DNA from: Periconia sp. R9002
Lineage: Eukaryota; Ascomycota; Dothideomycetes; Pleosporales; Periconiaceae
Direction: 5' to 3'
Assembly: GCA_023627715.1 (NCBI GenBank)
Contig: JAMAHW010000009.1
Location: 186,001 to 250,000 of the forward strand
Length of the DNA: 64,000 bases
The notes beneath the pieces are model-generated. The model was given only the letters and a program-made list of their open reading frames with translations, did no database searches and was not told where the DNA came from. The position numbers were made by a program, and so were the translations under genes. Numbering within the stretch: the stretch's first letter is position 1; each line of letters begins with the position of its first letter. Shown here one piece after another: positions 22,684-35,091 of this stretch.

Positions 22684-23792
22684 GCACGCTGTATCTGGGT
22701 TATTGCGCAACTATAGAGAAGGAACGGCAGCCGATAGTATCGAGCTTGTAATGAGACACAATGCAAAACTACTGGTGGCACCTGACGAGGTTATAATCGA
22801 GGATTTGATGGGGGAGGAAATCGACGTGGCCACCGGCCAGCGCAATTACGAGAGTTGCGTCCCAGCCTTGCGATACGGGCGCTGGGATAGGATTGGTGAG
22901 GCTATGCTACGTAAAGAAAGCCCAGCAAAAGACTCGTATGAGGTAACCAAAAGTCGCGCGGGGAGCTGGCTTGTATGTGGAATTGAATGTGCCAAGATCC
23001 GGTGAAGACAGGTATGCAGCTGATGGTATCGCATCGCCTCTTATTCGCCTGAAAGCACTGGCAGGCGAACACGAGGCTGCGAGGCTGCGAGGCAGGCGCC
23101 GGCATTGGTGGTGTGATTGTTTGATATGCCGAACAGTGCCTGCGCGCGGGGGCTTATACTCCCAAACTGGGAATGATGGGGGAATATGTGGTTATGCAGC
23201 CACATCTGCGCGTCAGGATATCAGTGTGGCCTGTATGATTGGAGTTGGCTCAATGGAATCAAACGGTTCATGATCAAGACTGGGGTTGGTGCAACCATCA
23301 TTGAATGATGGATTGTTGGGGACCTACCGAGGTCTACCCAGTAGCGTCCAAGGTTATGTAATGGTCACATGACGGCATCGTCGGCACGTCATGAATCATC
23401 TTTAAACGCTGGAGACTGGAGTCTGGACATTCAAGGTTGTTTCATAATCTCGATGGCGGAAAAGTGGGGAGCTGGAGATGGAGATGGAGATGTGGTTGTC
23501 ATGGCAACGACGGTTGTTTATCGATGGGCCGCCAACGCATCATCAGCCTCCATGGTGAGGTCAATGCGTGTGTATGCGAGGCCCACAGACGTCAATAACA
23601 TTAGAATAAAACAAGGCGCGGCGCAACTGGGAATTGGTCTTCTCCGCATTTTCCTTGAGTTAGTTACCCACCCTCACCTACTTATAGTTTGTTTTAGCTG
23701 CATACGCTTCTTCGTCACCTTCCCGCTTCCTGCATCCGTCTACCTTCCGTCTCAAGCGTCCTAGAGCCGCGCAGCTGCGCTTATAGCCCGAG
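22684..23792. other. Divergent promoter region of about 1.1 kb
   Basis: Lies between the minus-strand membrane protein and the Cdc14 gene. Contains short tandem words GAGGCTGC (about 23070-23092) and GGAGAT (about 23470-23492) and a CT-rich leader before 23793. Open frames on either strand lack recognisable features. Confidence 0.45.
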
Positions 23793-24770
23793 ATGGAGGC
23801 GCTGCTCTCCCTCGCTTTCGACAACATTGTGTCCAAAGACACTCAGAAAATCCGCAAGGGCTTGCGTCAGATCGAGGGCTTGCTGGCCCAGATATGTCTA
23901 TCCAACCCCAAATCGAAACCCTCCATGCCGGGCCACCAACGCCATACCTCTGCTATCAATCTCAACGAACAGCAGTCGACGCCCAAGAAACTTGGCCAGT
24001 TGGGCGACGACTTGGCTTTTCGCGAGTTTTTCAGACTGCAAGATGGATTCGAATGGAACGGTGAGGCTCGTTGATACTCGGTCTGGAATTATGCTGACTG
24101 GTTCATAGTCGCGACCCGTGTAGCTGATTGCCTGAACCGCCTACTCGGTATGTCAAGTAGTAAGGGTGAGCCTTTTCTGTTGTGTGTTCCGACCGGCAAC
24201 TAACTTCCAACAGATGGCCAGAATGACTTGCTCATTCTCTCGTCGCTCTCCAACCTTCAGGGCCTGCTGCTGCTCCACCCGCCGTCTCGCATCATTTTCG
24301 GGCGCGAAGTCTACATGAATCTGCTTCTCGATCTCCTCGATCCGTACAATTGCCCTGCCATACAATCCGCCGCCCTCCTCGTACTCGTAACTGCGCTCCT
24401 CGCCACTCCTCAAAACACCCGCACTTTTGAAAACATGGACGGCTTGCTTACCGTTACGAGCTTGTTCAAGGACGAGGAGACTACACAGACGGTGAAGGTG
24501 AAGCTACTGGAGTTTGTCTACTTCTACCTTATGCCCGAAACCCCCGTACCGTCCGTTAGCGCACCAAACACGGCAGTCCCGACCCAATTGGCGGCCGCGT
24601 TCGACAGGCGAAGCAGCACCATCAGCGGCGATGATAGTTCCGGCGCAACGAGGAAGAACATCCGTTCGCAAGAGGAAAAGCAGCACATGCTAGCCCGCTA
24701 TCTGTCCAACGTCGATGCTCTAGTCCAGGACCTAAACGAGAGCGCCCCCTTCACCAACGTCGCATGTTGA
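23793..24770 (+). CDS. cdc14: SIN (septation initiation network) Cdc14-type protein
   Basis: Exons 23793-24060, 24109-24165 and 24214-24770, with two 48-bp introns, give 293 residues. The start MEALLSLAFDNIVSKDTQKI, then RKGLRQIEGLLAQICLS, and EFFRLQDGFEWNVATRVADC are characteristic of the fungal CDC14 family (Pfam CDC14), named after S. pombe Cdc14, the partner of the Sid1 kinase; it is not the Cdc14 phosphatase. The rest is an armadillo-like all-helical fold (LLILSSLSNLQGLLLLHPPS, FGREVYMNLLLDLL). The C-terminus has a Ser/Thr-rich linker and a conserved-looking helix (KQHMLARYLSNVDALVQDL). Expected role: at the spindle pole body, activating the kinase cascade that triggers septum formation. 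The family assignment is confident. Confidence 0.93.
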
Positions 24771-26543
24771 GACGTACAATGCGGAAACCCCATACAGCAA
24801 AACCCCCCACATTCCTTACCTCTACCATTTCATTGTCGAGCCCTATTTCCTTGCGTTTGTCCGCCTGCATACCAAAATGCCAGCATTATTGCTTGTTCTT
24901 TTCTATTGTCATTTGATGCATCCTTTTTCCCTCGAATTTAGCGTTAACCCAACTCTTATTTCTGGGCCGAGTCCAGCAAGGCGTTTCCAGGGTTCTCCGG
25001 GGTAATAGTTATTCCAAGCATCACGACCGGCGCCGTTTTGTTTTTTCAGGACATCTGGGTTTGGGCATGTTGATGCATACGTAAGCATAATTGTTACGTG
25101 TCATGCATTGCGACCTGTAATTACGGCGTTCATTCATAGCGTGGGTAGCGGTTCGTAGTAATGTCGTTGTTTGTACGTCTGGAGTTGGTTGATTGATAGA
25201 TAGCAGATAGCAAGAACACCCTTGTACAACTCAATACCACGGGAAATCAATTCATGACCAAATCTTGTTTCTTCTTGTGCTGTCGCAATTTATTGTGGGG
25301 ACGGCAGTGCACCTAGTGTAGCGAGGTAACTCGGTCTCCAGGCGAAAACAGTGTGCCATTGAGATTTAAAAGCACTCATTCGGGCCTTTATCGAAGTGGA
25401 CGAGAAATGTGTGAATGGGCGAGACGAAGTTGGTCCGAGCCTCCGAAATTGAATATCGGTCTGTGCCGTTCCGATATCCGTTTGACAGAAGTACGGATAC
25501 GGTTGCGGATGCATGTGGATCATGATGCAAGTTCGATCTTGCCAAGCTGCCAAGAGATACTACACTGGTAGTCTTTCAACGTCACCGAACTTTCCATGCA
25601 TGGTGCAACGCTTGAATCGAAATGTGCGAAATCAAACGCTTGTTTTTTGTCCGTTTGCAATAGACAGTCCATTCCGATCAACGGCTGATCTACGAAGATT
25701 TCGCATAAACAATGCGCACTGGCAAACGCTGTTATTGACGGTCTTTTGAAAACGGTTTCGAGACTACGAATGTGGGACGGCAAATGATACCGATACCTTC
25801 CAAAGGTTAAAAACCATGCGATGGGGCACATCGGAAGCAACGGAAACTATGTCCATGAGTCGAATTATCCACTTGGTAGAGGTCGCGTGCCCATGATCCG
25901 CACTAGCTTTTCGACCCAGCGCCATGCTGAAATGCTTCAATTCAGAAACACGGTTTTCTTAGGATACTGTTTCTGTAAGTTGACAATGCCTTGCAAAGCT
26001 TTCAAGATAGTCGGCCCATGAAGGGGAGGGAACGCAAATGCACGGAAGAAAACACGATGTGCAGTGCATCAAGCAAGGTAGAGAGAGGCATTGTTCCCTC
26101 CCGGTAGGAGTAGTATGACATTCTGTGACGCACTTAGATTCTTTTAGTATGCTGTATTTTGAAGCTTAGCCTCGTGGAAGCCGGCACGTTCCTGACCCTC
26201 CAAGTGGGTTCCGCGCGTGCGGAGCGTCCAAAGAAACTTGTCTGCAGCAAGAATTGCAAATTGATAACGGCATAATGAGCACGTTTTGCATTATAATTCG
26301 TGGGTGGCCCTTCTCCACGGTGTCTGTTGTACTGGTGCGCTTTGGTACAGCAATCCATAAGATTTGGGTCACACCTCAACAGTCACTTATCCTTCATCCC
26401 TTTTTGCCTTACAGTAATAGACTTTCGTTGCTGTCCTCGCTCGTATAGGTCTTGCTTATTTCAACGACTCCCGGCATTGAACGTTAGTCTGGCGGTACAA
26501 TAGAATCGGTGGTCATCATACGTCTCGCCGTCTACTAGCCAGG
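24771..26543. other. Intergenic region of about 1.77 kb
   Basis: 3' flank of cdc14 and promoter of the PAP2-family gene. Base composition is ordinary; many short open frames on both strands, none with recognisable motifs or splice logic. No tRNA found. Confidence 0.5.
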
Positions 26544-28009
26544 ATGGGTGCCGGAGCTTTCATAGAACCACTGGTAGTGGTAACCCTTCTCTTCGGCGGC
26601 ACATGGGTCAATCGTAATAGAGAGTACCGTTTGTTTAATCGACAGCACACTTCGTCTCCTTCGTCTCGGTCTTCGTCGCCTTCTTCTGACTATTTTTCAA
26701 ACTCTGGGCCTTCTAGCCCTCGACAGAGCACGACACTTCTCAACAGTCCCCATTCTACTCCGCTATTAGCTCATCAGGAGCCGTATTGGCGCAAAAGAAG
26801 GATTAATATCTTGGGATGGACAAAGGAAACTGTCAGCCCAAATACAAAACGTTTTGAGGATTACTTCTTGAGCCGGCTCTTGAAAAAGTTCCCATTCTTG
26901 GTGGAAGCATGGTACTGGGCACTGATATACTGGGTAAGTCAATGTCTCGCAGTCTTAGACTTAATCAGAGCTGTGCCAGAAACCTCGTTGCACATTTGAA
27001 ATGTCGAAAACATGTACTTACTCTGGTGGTGAAACAGGTTTACCAACTCGGTCGCGCATTCAGTGCCGTAACGCTCAAGGACTCGACCGTCGACGTCGCT
27101 CGTACACACGCTCTCCAAATAATCCACCTCGAACAGCGCCTACACATATTCCTAGAACTGCCGATGCAAAAGTGGTTTCTGCAGCACCCTTTTCTCATGC
27201 ACTGGACGAACCGCACCTACTCCTTCATCCACATACCTGGCACGATCCTATTCCTCGTATGGCTCTTCTACTACACCACCACTCTCACGCCCTCTTCGCT
27301 TCCCTTACCAAACAACAAATCCATACAAGAAGCAAACGGATCACCGTCCGGCCCCAGGTTATACGCTGCCCGCCGACGCACAATGGCCGTGTGCAACCTG
27401 CTAGCCTTCATCGTCTTCACCCTCTGGCCATGCATGCCACCACGCCTCCTCTCCGACCCGAACGTCCCAGGTAAAATAGGCAAAGAAGCACGCAGCTACG
27501 GCTTCATCGACACCGTCCACAGCAAAGACGGCGAAAGCAGCGTCTGGACACGCAACAAATTCCAAAATCAATACGCCGCGATGCCGTCCCTCCACTTCGG
27601 CTACAGCCTCCTCGTCGGCCTAACCATCATGACGATCCCCCTCGCGCCGCGGCACAGCAAATCCGGCATCCTCGCCATCCCCTTCTGCAAAACCAGGAGC
27701 TTCAGAATGCGCGTCCCGAGCCCGAGGCGCATGGCTTGCTTGCTGATTGGTGCCGCGTACCCGACCATCATTCTGATTGCTATCATCGCGACGGCGAACC
27801 ACTTCGTCCTCGATGCAGTCGCGGGCGCGCTCGTGTGCGCCGCGGCGTGGAATGGGAACCGCATGCTGCTGAACTTGCTGCCGCTTGAGGATTACTTTTT
27901 GTGGTGTGTGAGGATTCACAAGCCGGAGAGGCGGACGGACTTTGTGGATGAGCGTGTGGATGAGAGACGGAGGGGGCGGGTGTATGCGAAGCGCAGTTCG
28001 GTGGTTTAA
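26544..28009 (+). CDS. PAP2-superfamily membrane enzyme (inositolphosphorylceramide-synthase-like, PAP2_3)
   Basis: Exons 26544-26933 and 27038-28009 give 453 residues. An N-terminal hydrophobic segment (FIEPLVVVTLLFGGTWV) is followed by a Ser/Pro-rich cytosolic loop of about 75 residues and then five or six membrane spans. The catalytic signature is MPSLHFGYS (Ser314, His316) and, further on, NHFVLDAVAG (His385, Asp389), the His-xxx-Asp pair of the lipid-phosphatase/sphingolipid-synthase fold used by Aur1-like enzymes. The reaction may be phosphatidyl transfer to ceramide or lipid phosphate hydrolysis in Golgi/ER; the sequence does not tell which. Several related paralogues usually exist in these fungi. 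A basic C-terminal tail (ERRTDFVDERVDERRRGR) may be an ER-retention or sorting region. Confidence 0.87.
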
Positions 28010-29645
28010 ATGAGTACGCGCCGGAAGTGTGTATTTGGAAGAGGTGATTGTGATTTACCACCACCTAATCATCGCTTTATTCTTCAAACTGAATTGGGAC
28101 ATCGACCCGGGAGAAGGAATACATATGCGTCTTTTGGGTGGTCCTGGAAACGGGGTTTTTTCGCATTCGATCTCGGAGTTTATGTCGCTATCCTTTTTTT
28201 AATCTCTGTTATTTACTTTTTCCTTTCTTACTTATTCCGTATCCTCACGAACGACATCCTTCGAAACTACCTACCTACACAATGTAATGTTTTAGTCTCC
28301 ATCTCAATCACACCCGACGGGGATACATCGACGTAACTACAACTTGCATATCCCGGATCAGTAGTAACAAGTAATCAATCCGTACCTACACATCATAAAA
28401 ACACAACCAACCTCTCCCATCTACCTCAAGGAAAACCGATCCTGACCTCCTTCACCCAACGTTTCTTTCAAAAACACATTCATCACCAAAATCCCAACCA
28501 CCCACAAACTAAATCCACTTCATTAAACCTCCAACCAACACCCAGAACAACCCTAACAAACAAGAAAAATCGTCGTCGATTTTAACTTCTCTCTCTCCAC
28601 TTCTCCGTTCCTTCGATCGATCGTTCCGCCCCCATTCCCGATTGAGTGCTCATTGCGCAATGGGTCCGTGCTCGCTTACTTTTTCTTTTCCTAAAGGAGT
28701 TTGATGGGTGGGTAGGTAGATTGTTGGTCGGTGCTTGAAGGATTGTGGTGGGTAGATTTTGGATGAGGATGTGGGTGTAGGGGGGTGTTTGGGGGAGTGG
28801 AGGTTGGTGAGAGGTTGTGTTTCCCAGCTTCAGAGTTAGGGTAGGGACGTTTTTCTTGTTGGGCATTAGTTTAGGTAGGGGAGGAATTGGTGTTGTTATG
28901 AATTCTGTTGCTGCTGTGTTTTTCTGGTTTGATGGGGTTCTGGTGAGGATCTCGGTGATCCACATTTTGATCTAAGTTGTGTTCATTCATTTTCGATGAA
29001 ATTGATACTTACAATCCTGGTCGGGTATTTTTTCTAAATTATTAGGAGGGGTTCTACCTCGAACAAAACCAAGATCTAAAAGTAAGAAATTAAAAAAGAC
29101 AGACCACCTTTTAATACTATAATATCACTGAAACAAAAAGTCAAGGGCGTTATATAAGACTGACGATCGTGGTCCTGAGTGACCAGACTGGTCGGGTATA
29201 TGATTGATTCGGAGTAGTTTCTGTTTTGACTGCTCTTTGTCATCGTAAGTTGGCTCAGGCAGCACTTTGAATATCTAAAAGCATTGTGTACAAACATTGA
29301 TCTCAAAGTGCTCCGGTTGTAGCGTCGCTTCAACCTCGTGACTCGAGATGGTATGGTTTTGCTTGATATATCGAGTCCTATGTAGGTTTACAACCTAAGG
29401 CCAGACCCAGGCCCAATGCAAGCAACACGCATTGACCACTTACAAGTCTCTAGTCAATTGGATTCTCTTGAAGCCACTCATACTAGCGCGCTTTCCCATC
29501 AGCTTCTCGCTAGCTATATTCTTATAAACAGCCTTCACTTCGAATTCAATTGACCATGCAAAACCACACATGAACTCAACCAACCCACACTGAGGAATTC
29601 ACCACAACCCTGATCACATAAACAAACCGAACCGAGTCCGCCAAC
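28010..29645. other. Intergenic region of about 1.64 kb
   Basis: AC-rich on the plus strand at 28380-28560 and GT-rich at 28690-28960, AT-rich after 29000. A 127-codon open frame on the minus strand (28582-28965) is a Pro/Thr-rich by-product of this skew. No supported gene. Confidence 0.5.
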
Positions 29646-30294
29646 ATGAACCTGTCTTCCATACTTCTTTTCGCAACTACCATTACATACGCCTTATCAT
29701 GGCAACCGCCTTATGTCCTCAAAGGCCAAACCTGCGGCTTCAATCTCCAACTCTTCCAGCGCTGCAACCGCGACGACAGCAAATCCCCGCGCGTCGACAC
29801 CTACGCCAAAATCAACAACCTCACTACGTCCGCACCCAATAAGCCACCCGTTCTATTCCCAGGCATCGTCGTTGGAGACTCCTACTTTACCGAGGACGAC
29901 AACATCGATAATAGCGTAGGCTGGGACGTGTTTCACCAGGCTGTCGGCCGCATTTCTGGCCAAGACGATTTCGAGTTGCGCTGGTGGTACGAGGAAGAGG
30001 TAGTCAACGATGGGAAGGAGTTGAAATTTACGTTCTATTACTCGTTGAATGGGGTTGTTTATGACGAGGAGCCGCAGCCGGGGCAGGGATGTGAAGGGGA
30101 GGCATGGAAGGGTGGAAAGGGAGGGACCTTGTCCAATATGGAATACGCGAAGAAGTGTATAGGAGATGAGAAGTGGAAGGAGCATCATCGGGTAAGTTTG
30201 ATTCCCTCTTATCTCTTTTTTTTCACTAGAAAAATAGTAAGTGTAGAACTGACGAATCTAGTCTCGAGGGCTTCACTGTGAGCTTCCGTGCTGA
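29646..30294 (+). CDS. Small secreted cysteine-containing protein
   Basis: Exons 29646-30191 and 30262-30294 give 192 residues. The second exon adds only ten (SRGLHCELPC) but supplies two Cys, bringing the mature protein to six (QTC, QRC, GQGC, KKC, HC, PC), enough for three disulfides. A signal peptide (SSILLFATTITYALSW) is clear. Aromatic and acidic residues dominate the middle (DDFELRWWYEEE, KFTFYYSLNG), suggesting a beta-rich fold. No known domain was recognised. Small size, secretion and an even number of Cys make it a candidate extracellular or effector protein. Without the intron the frame would run to 30281 and end in a hydrophobic tail with no added Cys, which seems less likely. Confidence 0.75.
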
Positions 30295-31483
30295 AGTCAC
30301 CCTGTTCAGGATTATTGGGATAGAGTGAGGGTTTGTTTCTGGCCTTGTGAACGGTTCTTCCCGTGGATCAGAGCATGCGAGGGCGGATAATGAAATAGGA
30401 TGATACAGTCAAGTACGGTTTGCGCGGTTCATTATGGAAATTAAATACATCGGCGAATATCAGGGTATCCTCTACAGTTGCGTGAGACAGTGAGTTTTCG
30501 GTTGTTTTTGGGCTTCTTTGTCATGACTGCACCAGGTTGTATTGTCTATACTTTGTTTGTAGCAAAACTGTAGGATAAAATGTATTCTCGTAAAGCATGA
30601 TGTTGGGTGCTGGCGTCTATCTATACTGACAGTATTTGACGATTTAGACATTACCTTCCTAAATAGGCAAGTTGAATTTGGCCAATCAGAATAGGTCTAA
30701 TTGTGCTTACGGTTCACGGTGGACTCCGCCCATCCCCACCGATGGAGCGACCTTGCACAAACGGCCTTTGCGTGCAATAGCTAGGAAATGTCGTGATTGC
30801 AAAGCATCATCTCACCGAGTAAGACCTACTAAACCATGGTAATCAGACCAAACAACCGAATTGATTGGTAAGGCCACCGAAGAAAGACTCACACGAGCGT
30901 GGCCTGATATCCCGACCCCCGAGCACGGCAAGATAGATCTACCCCACAGCACAGCCTGGAATTTTCGTGACACCTATATTATAATAGAAATCTAAGCCGC
31001 TGCTGATACTGACAAACATTTGCAATCCCTCCTGTTCCTCTTTCCATTTGTTTTACCACAAAAGCCCTCCCGTGCGGTTTCTTTCCTTGCGCCTCTCTCC
31101 TTCGGCAGATTGTCACGCCAGCGAACCACTCGGGGAGCGAACCACATCCATATTCCGCCCTGCAACGCTGATTCCGCACTCATTCCACAAAGCCGACTAG
31201 CATTGCCGTCAGCTTAAACTTTCAGCCCCGTACGTGGACCCTGATAATCCGCTTTAAAGCACACCCAAGTGATGTGCAGCGTGCCGCATCCACATTCAAT
31301 TCCTCTACTTCCATGACCTCAAGTGCTGTCAGCTTTCTGATAGTTCATTATTGACCTTTATAAGTCCCCAACTCTCGTTATCCGGGCGCGTGCCAACCCG
31401 TCTCTACCTCTCAACCGCTCTACAACTTGCACACTATACACAGATACTGTCCCACGAACGAGGCCCCACATCCAAACGTCAAC
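30295..31483. other. Intergenic region of about 1.2 kb
   Basis: 3' flank of the secreted-protein gene, then a promoter with CT-rich blocks and a TATAAG element near 31358 in front of the small gene at 31484. No further gene. Confidence 0.45.
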
Positions 31484-31669
31484 ATGCTCTCTCCACACGC
31501 ACTAAACCAGCTCCGTCGTTATTCGACCCAAATCCCACGCGATCCACGCTACAGACTCAAGACAGCGTTGTTCACCACCTACCTTGTGTCGGCTTTCACT
31601 CTGCCGTTCGTTCCCCCGCTGTTGGAGACGCGGAGGACTAGGGCAGACGGGACCTATCTTACGAGGTGA
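31484..31669 (+). CDS. Tiny one-helix protein, possibly mitochondrial
   Basis: Unspliced, this is 61 residues: a basic amphipathic start (MLSPHALNQLRRYSTQIPRD), one hydrophobic helix (ALFTTYLVSAFTLPFVPPLL) and a basic end. That layout is typical of small mitochondrial inner-membrane proteins. The sequence before it (TATAAGTCC near 31358, then pyrimidine-rich) looks like a promoter. The stop overlaps a possible donor (ACGAG|GTGAGC), so the gene may continue: splicing to 31802 would add a second hydrophobic segment ending at 31955 (HLGFHIIAGVGNAFWAL); splicing to nearer acceptors adds 12-18 residues. I cannot decide between these. Function not recognised. Confidence 0.45.
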   Translation: MLSPHALNQLRRYSTQIPRDPRYRLKTALFTTYLVSAFTLPFVPPLLETRRTRADGTYLTR

Positions 31670-32328
31670 GCGCATCTCTAAGGTGGTGCAGCTCCACAAA
31701 GGCAGCGACTGACAGTCGAGCAGGGAGAATGCGTATTGCTCCACACACTACTCGTGCGCTTGATCAATAATGATGGATTGTGGCATGTGGGCGGTCCCGA
31801 GGGCGGGTTTCTTGTCGATTTCCTTCTGGCATCAACTCCTCACGCAGGAGTATTCCACATACCCCAGCATGCATTTGGGTTTTCATATTATCGCAGGCGT
31901 TGGGAATGCATTTTGGGCGTTATCGGTTTATGAGCAGGCATGTTCTATCAGATAGGTAGGACTGATGGGGATATTGTAGGTACCTTGGAGTGGGTATCAA
32001 AAGAACAACGTCTACCAATCAACATCACATGTCAATTATGGTATATTATGACGAAATCTTAACCTGTCATAAACCGAGCCATCATCCTTGGTGCCAATTA
32101 CATGATAGACCAACCATTGACAATCGCCTCTGCCCATTTACTTTTTAAAGGCAATGTTATCGTAAGTACCTTACAAGGCTGTACGACGCGTCGACGATGT
32201 CCGTGCACTGCAGTGGCGTCGGAGCTACCCCTCGCCACTGCCAAATGCTTTCCAACATCACAAACCCTCTTCACCATCAACTTTTTCGCAACCTTCACAT
32301 CTGCCCCTCGAGAATTCTCGTGTGCACC
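31670..32328. other. Region between small gene and F-box gene
   Basis: May include downstream exons of the preceding gene (up to 31955). The rest is the promoter of the F-box gene; no other feature seen. Confidence 0.4.
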
Positions 32329-34190
32329 ATGTCGCTTCTAAAACTGCCCGCGGAATTGGTCGTACAAATCGTGCAGTACCTCAATGACGACAAAGAGACT
32401 CTCTGCTTGTTGGCACGTACATGCCGACTTCTCCAAAACGAATGCGAGAAGCACATCTATGCTACCATCAAGCTGTGCAAATCAGATGATCTCACTCATA
32501 TCGTCAATGCTTTTGAATTCCGTCCTGCGCGAATTGCATACGTTGAAAACCTGGACATCGTTTACAGCTTTCACGATGTCAAGCTAACCACTCTAGAAGA
32601 GCGCATGCGCTTCAATGGTTGTCTACAGAGAATGAAGGCCTTGAAGCAATGGTATGTCGAGAGCCCGTTCGACAATTTCAAATGGCATAGTGACGGCGCC
32701 CATGAGTGGGTGGAAGATGACATGGAAGCGTTCCGCATAGCTCTGGAGAGGTCGTGCTTGCCCAATGCTAGCCTTCGACAAGATATTGGTCTTTCGAAGC
32801 TAGAAAAGTGTAAGTCAATCTTTCCACACTCACCTCAAACTGTTTCTGTTGACAGTGCTCAGTGGTAATTCACTCGCATGGCCTAGCTACCGACTTCTGG
32901 GATCTTGACGGCTTCCACTGCCTCTTTCGACATCCCACTCTCCGTGATTTGCACGTCTCGTGTATTGTACTGCCCCCGGATATTCCAGAATTGGAATCTT
33001 GCGCTGGCTCTACACCGTTGACAAGTCTGGTCTTCGACGAATGCATCCTTAATCCAGACGCACTCACTCGTATCTTACGTACGCCCAAGGAACTAAAGCG
33101 TCTCACACTTGGCGAGAACGTATACAATGATAGCACTCGCCAACCTTTAGTCCCCCAGAACTTGACGTTGAGACCCCTGGCGACGCTTGAAGCATTATCT
33201 CACGTCTCACACTCCTTGGAATCTCTGACCCATTATGACCCTCTCTGGCGCCGGCCTGGTATCAACGTCTATCGATCACAACCCATGACAGGTGACGGTT
33301 TGAGGAACTTCCATCGGCTTAAATTCATGGCGATTGATCCTTGTTCGTTTCTGCATCAATTCATTTATGCCCATATCCAAGCACCTCCCAATCTTGAACA
33401 CTTCTGCATCCATCACGGGAATGAAATACCCGGCGAGAGACGCAACGAAAGCTTGATAAATCTGTTCGAAAAACTGCCACCACTTGATCCCTACACATAC
33501 CTCAAGTCTCTGAAGACACTAGAATTTGTGCAGAGTATCTCGGTGGTTGATTATGAGTACGATCCGGACTACCATTATACGGATGACTGCGAGACAGTCG
33601 AGGAGCGGCACGCTTATGCCTATAAGCTTTTCAAGCGTGGCATCAAATTGATGATTTGCGCCGAGGCCCACTGGCAAGAGACCGTCGTGCCCCCCTATCT
33701 GCACCGCGACCCACACCCTAGGGTGTTCCCCGTCTACGACGCAGACTTGATCGGGTTCCGTCGCCACATTTTCGAACCGAGCCTGATGAACGGGGTAGAC
33801 CTTCTACTAGCCGGCACACCAACCGAACCCCCCGAGACCGATCAGCTGAACTCCGCGGACATCGTTGAGCTACACCGGGAGTTCGAGGAAAACATATACC
33901 TTGTACGCAAGAATATGCGAGAAATGTTATTTGGAGAGCCAGAGGCCGACTATGAAGACTACAACGAGTGGGACGAACCCCCCACTCCACCAGGGGGGTG
34001 GGACAACCCAGATTGGGAGGATTTTATCGGCCACGGTGGATACGAGGATCATGATTATATGGATTTGGATGCAGCCCTTGCGATGCAGGATGACGGCGAT
34101 GATTTCGACGGCCAGCCGGATGGTGATGGTGGGTTCGAGGATGATGAGGAGTGGTATTTGCAATTGGAATGTGCGAGGCAGGATTGGTGA
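32329..34190 (+). CDS. F-box protein with leucine-rich and acidic C-terminal parts
   Basis: Exons 32329-32809 and 32863-34190 give 602 residues. The acceptor chosen (CTCAG at 32862) keeps the frame as LEKLVIHSHGLATDFWDL. The N-terminus is a typical F-box: LLKLPAELVVQIVQYL followed by LCLLARTCRLLQ, the surface that binds Skp1 in SCF ubiquitin ligases. The body has irregular leucine-rich units (HPTLRDLHVSCIVLPPDI, TPLTSLVFDECILNPDALTRIL, PKELKRLTL), common in fungal F-box proteins that bind substrates. The last 110 residues are strongly acidic with many Asp, Trp and Gly (DYEDYNEWDEPP, GWDNPDWEDFIGHGGYEDHD). The substrate is unknown. It is not obviously related to the F-box-like membrane protein at 20.8-22.7 kb. 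Confidence 0.87.
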
Positions 34191-34519
34191 ATAAGGCTGG
34201 GATGTTTTCTCGGACTCGGTGGTTCTCTCGAGTGGGGACGGATGGGTGAAATTGAGGGATCGGGATCTCGTTTGGATGTTTTGTCCCAGTCTAAGCTTTT
34301 CTTTCTCTTTCTTTCTTCCCATCTTCTTGGGGGGGGGTTTCTTCTAAGCAAGGATGGATGCGGCGAATTGGGCGTATATCATGAAAGATACCGTCTCGGT
34401 TCCTAGAATTTGCATGCAATAAAAATGCATTACCCTTCCTTCTTTCTTCATCCTCATCTTCCATCTTCCTCCAGACGTACTACACATTGATGTACATATA
34501 CATTCCATACAACCCACCC

Positions 34520-34543
34520 ACACCACCACCACCACCACCACCA
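34520..34543. repeat. (ACC)n microsatellite
   Basis: About eight uninterrupted CAC/ACC units. Confidence 0.9.
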
Positions 34544-34743
34544 TCTCCCCCCTTCCCCCTCCCTCACCACAACAACCTCCACAGAATCAACAAAAAGGGG
34601 GGAGGGTGTGTCTGTGTGGAAGATATCCGTCCATCTTCCATCCAACCCACCCACCCGTCTGTCTCCGTATTTGAAAAAAAAAATATAAATGCGAATCATC
34701 GGCAGAGTATTATCATCAATCCATGTTATGTCTCCAACATTGC

Positions 34744-34769
34744 AAAAAAAAAAAAAAAAAAAAAAAAAA
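34744..34769. repeat. Poly(A) run of 26
   Basis: Homopolymer without a retroelement-like flank; length in the assembly is likely unreliable. Confidence 0.9.
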
Positions 34770-35065
34770 TCAGCCAGACGCACGCACTAAGATATTTATT
34801 TGTACCATTTATTTATCCACCATTGATGTATCCGCGATGCGATGCGATGATGCCAGTGCAAACGTAGCTAGCTACCTACTCACACGCGCACCTATAATTA
34901 ATCCGAACGAACGAACAAAGGGTTTGTAGATGTGCAAGAAGGGTGTTGAGGGATGCGGATGGGATGGAGAACGGCGGGGTATAGGGGGAGTGGGTAGAGG
35001 GCGTTAGAGGCATCATATATTCGTCTCAAGAGAATTGTTCTAGGGTGTTCTTACCCACACTCTTC

Positions 35066-35091
35066 CCTCTCTCTCTCTCTCTCTCTCTCTC
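35066..35091. repeat. (CT)n microsatellite
   Basis: Thirteen or so CT units followed by a T-rich run. Confidence 0.9.

Noticed and set aside
23369..23764. 131-codon plus-strand open frame upstream of cdc14
   Set aside because: Lies in the likely promoter/leader, overlaps short tandem words and has no recognisable domain.
23793..24770. Reading the gene as a Cdc14 phosphatase
   Set aside because: No Cys-x5-Arg phosphatase loop; the motifs match the unrelated SIN-pathway Cdc14 family.
28582..28965. 127-codon minus-strand open frame
   Set aside because: Thr/Pro/Asn-rich product of a GT/AC strand skew; no start or domain support.
34744..34769. Poly(A) run as the tail of a retrotransposed gene or LINE
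   Set aside because: No coding remnant, target-site duplication or related sequence before it; one of many simple repeats in the same block.
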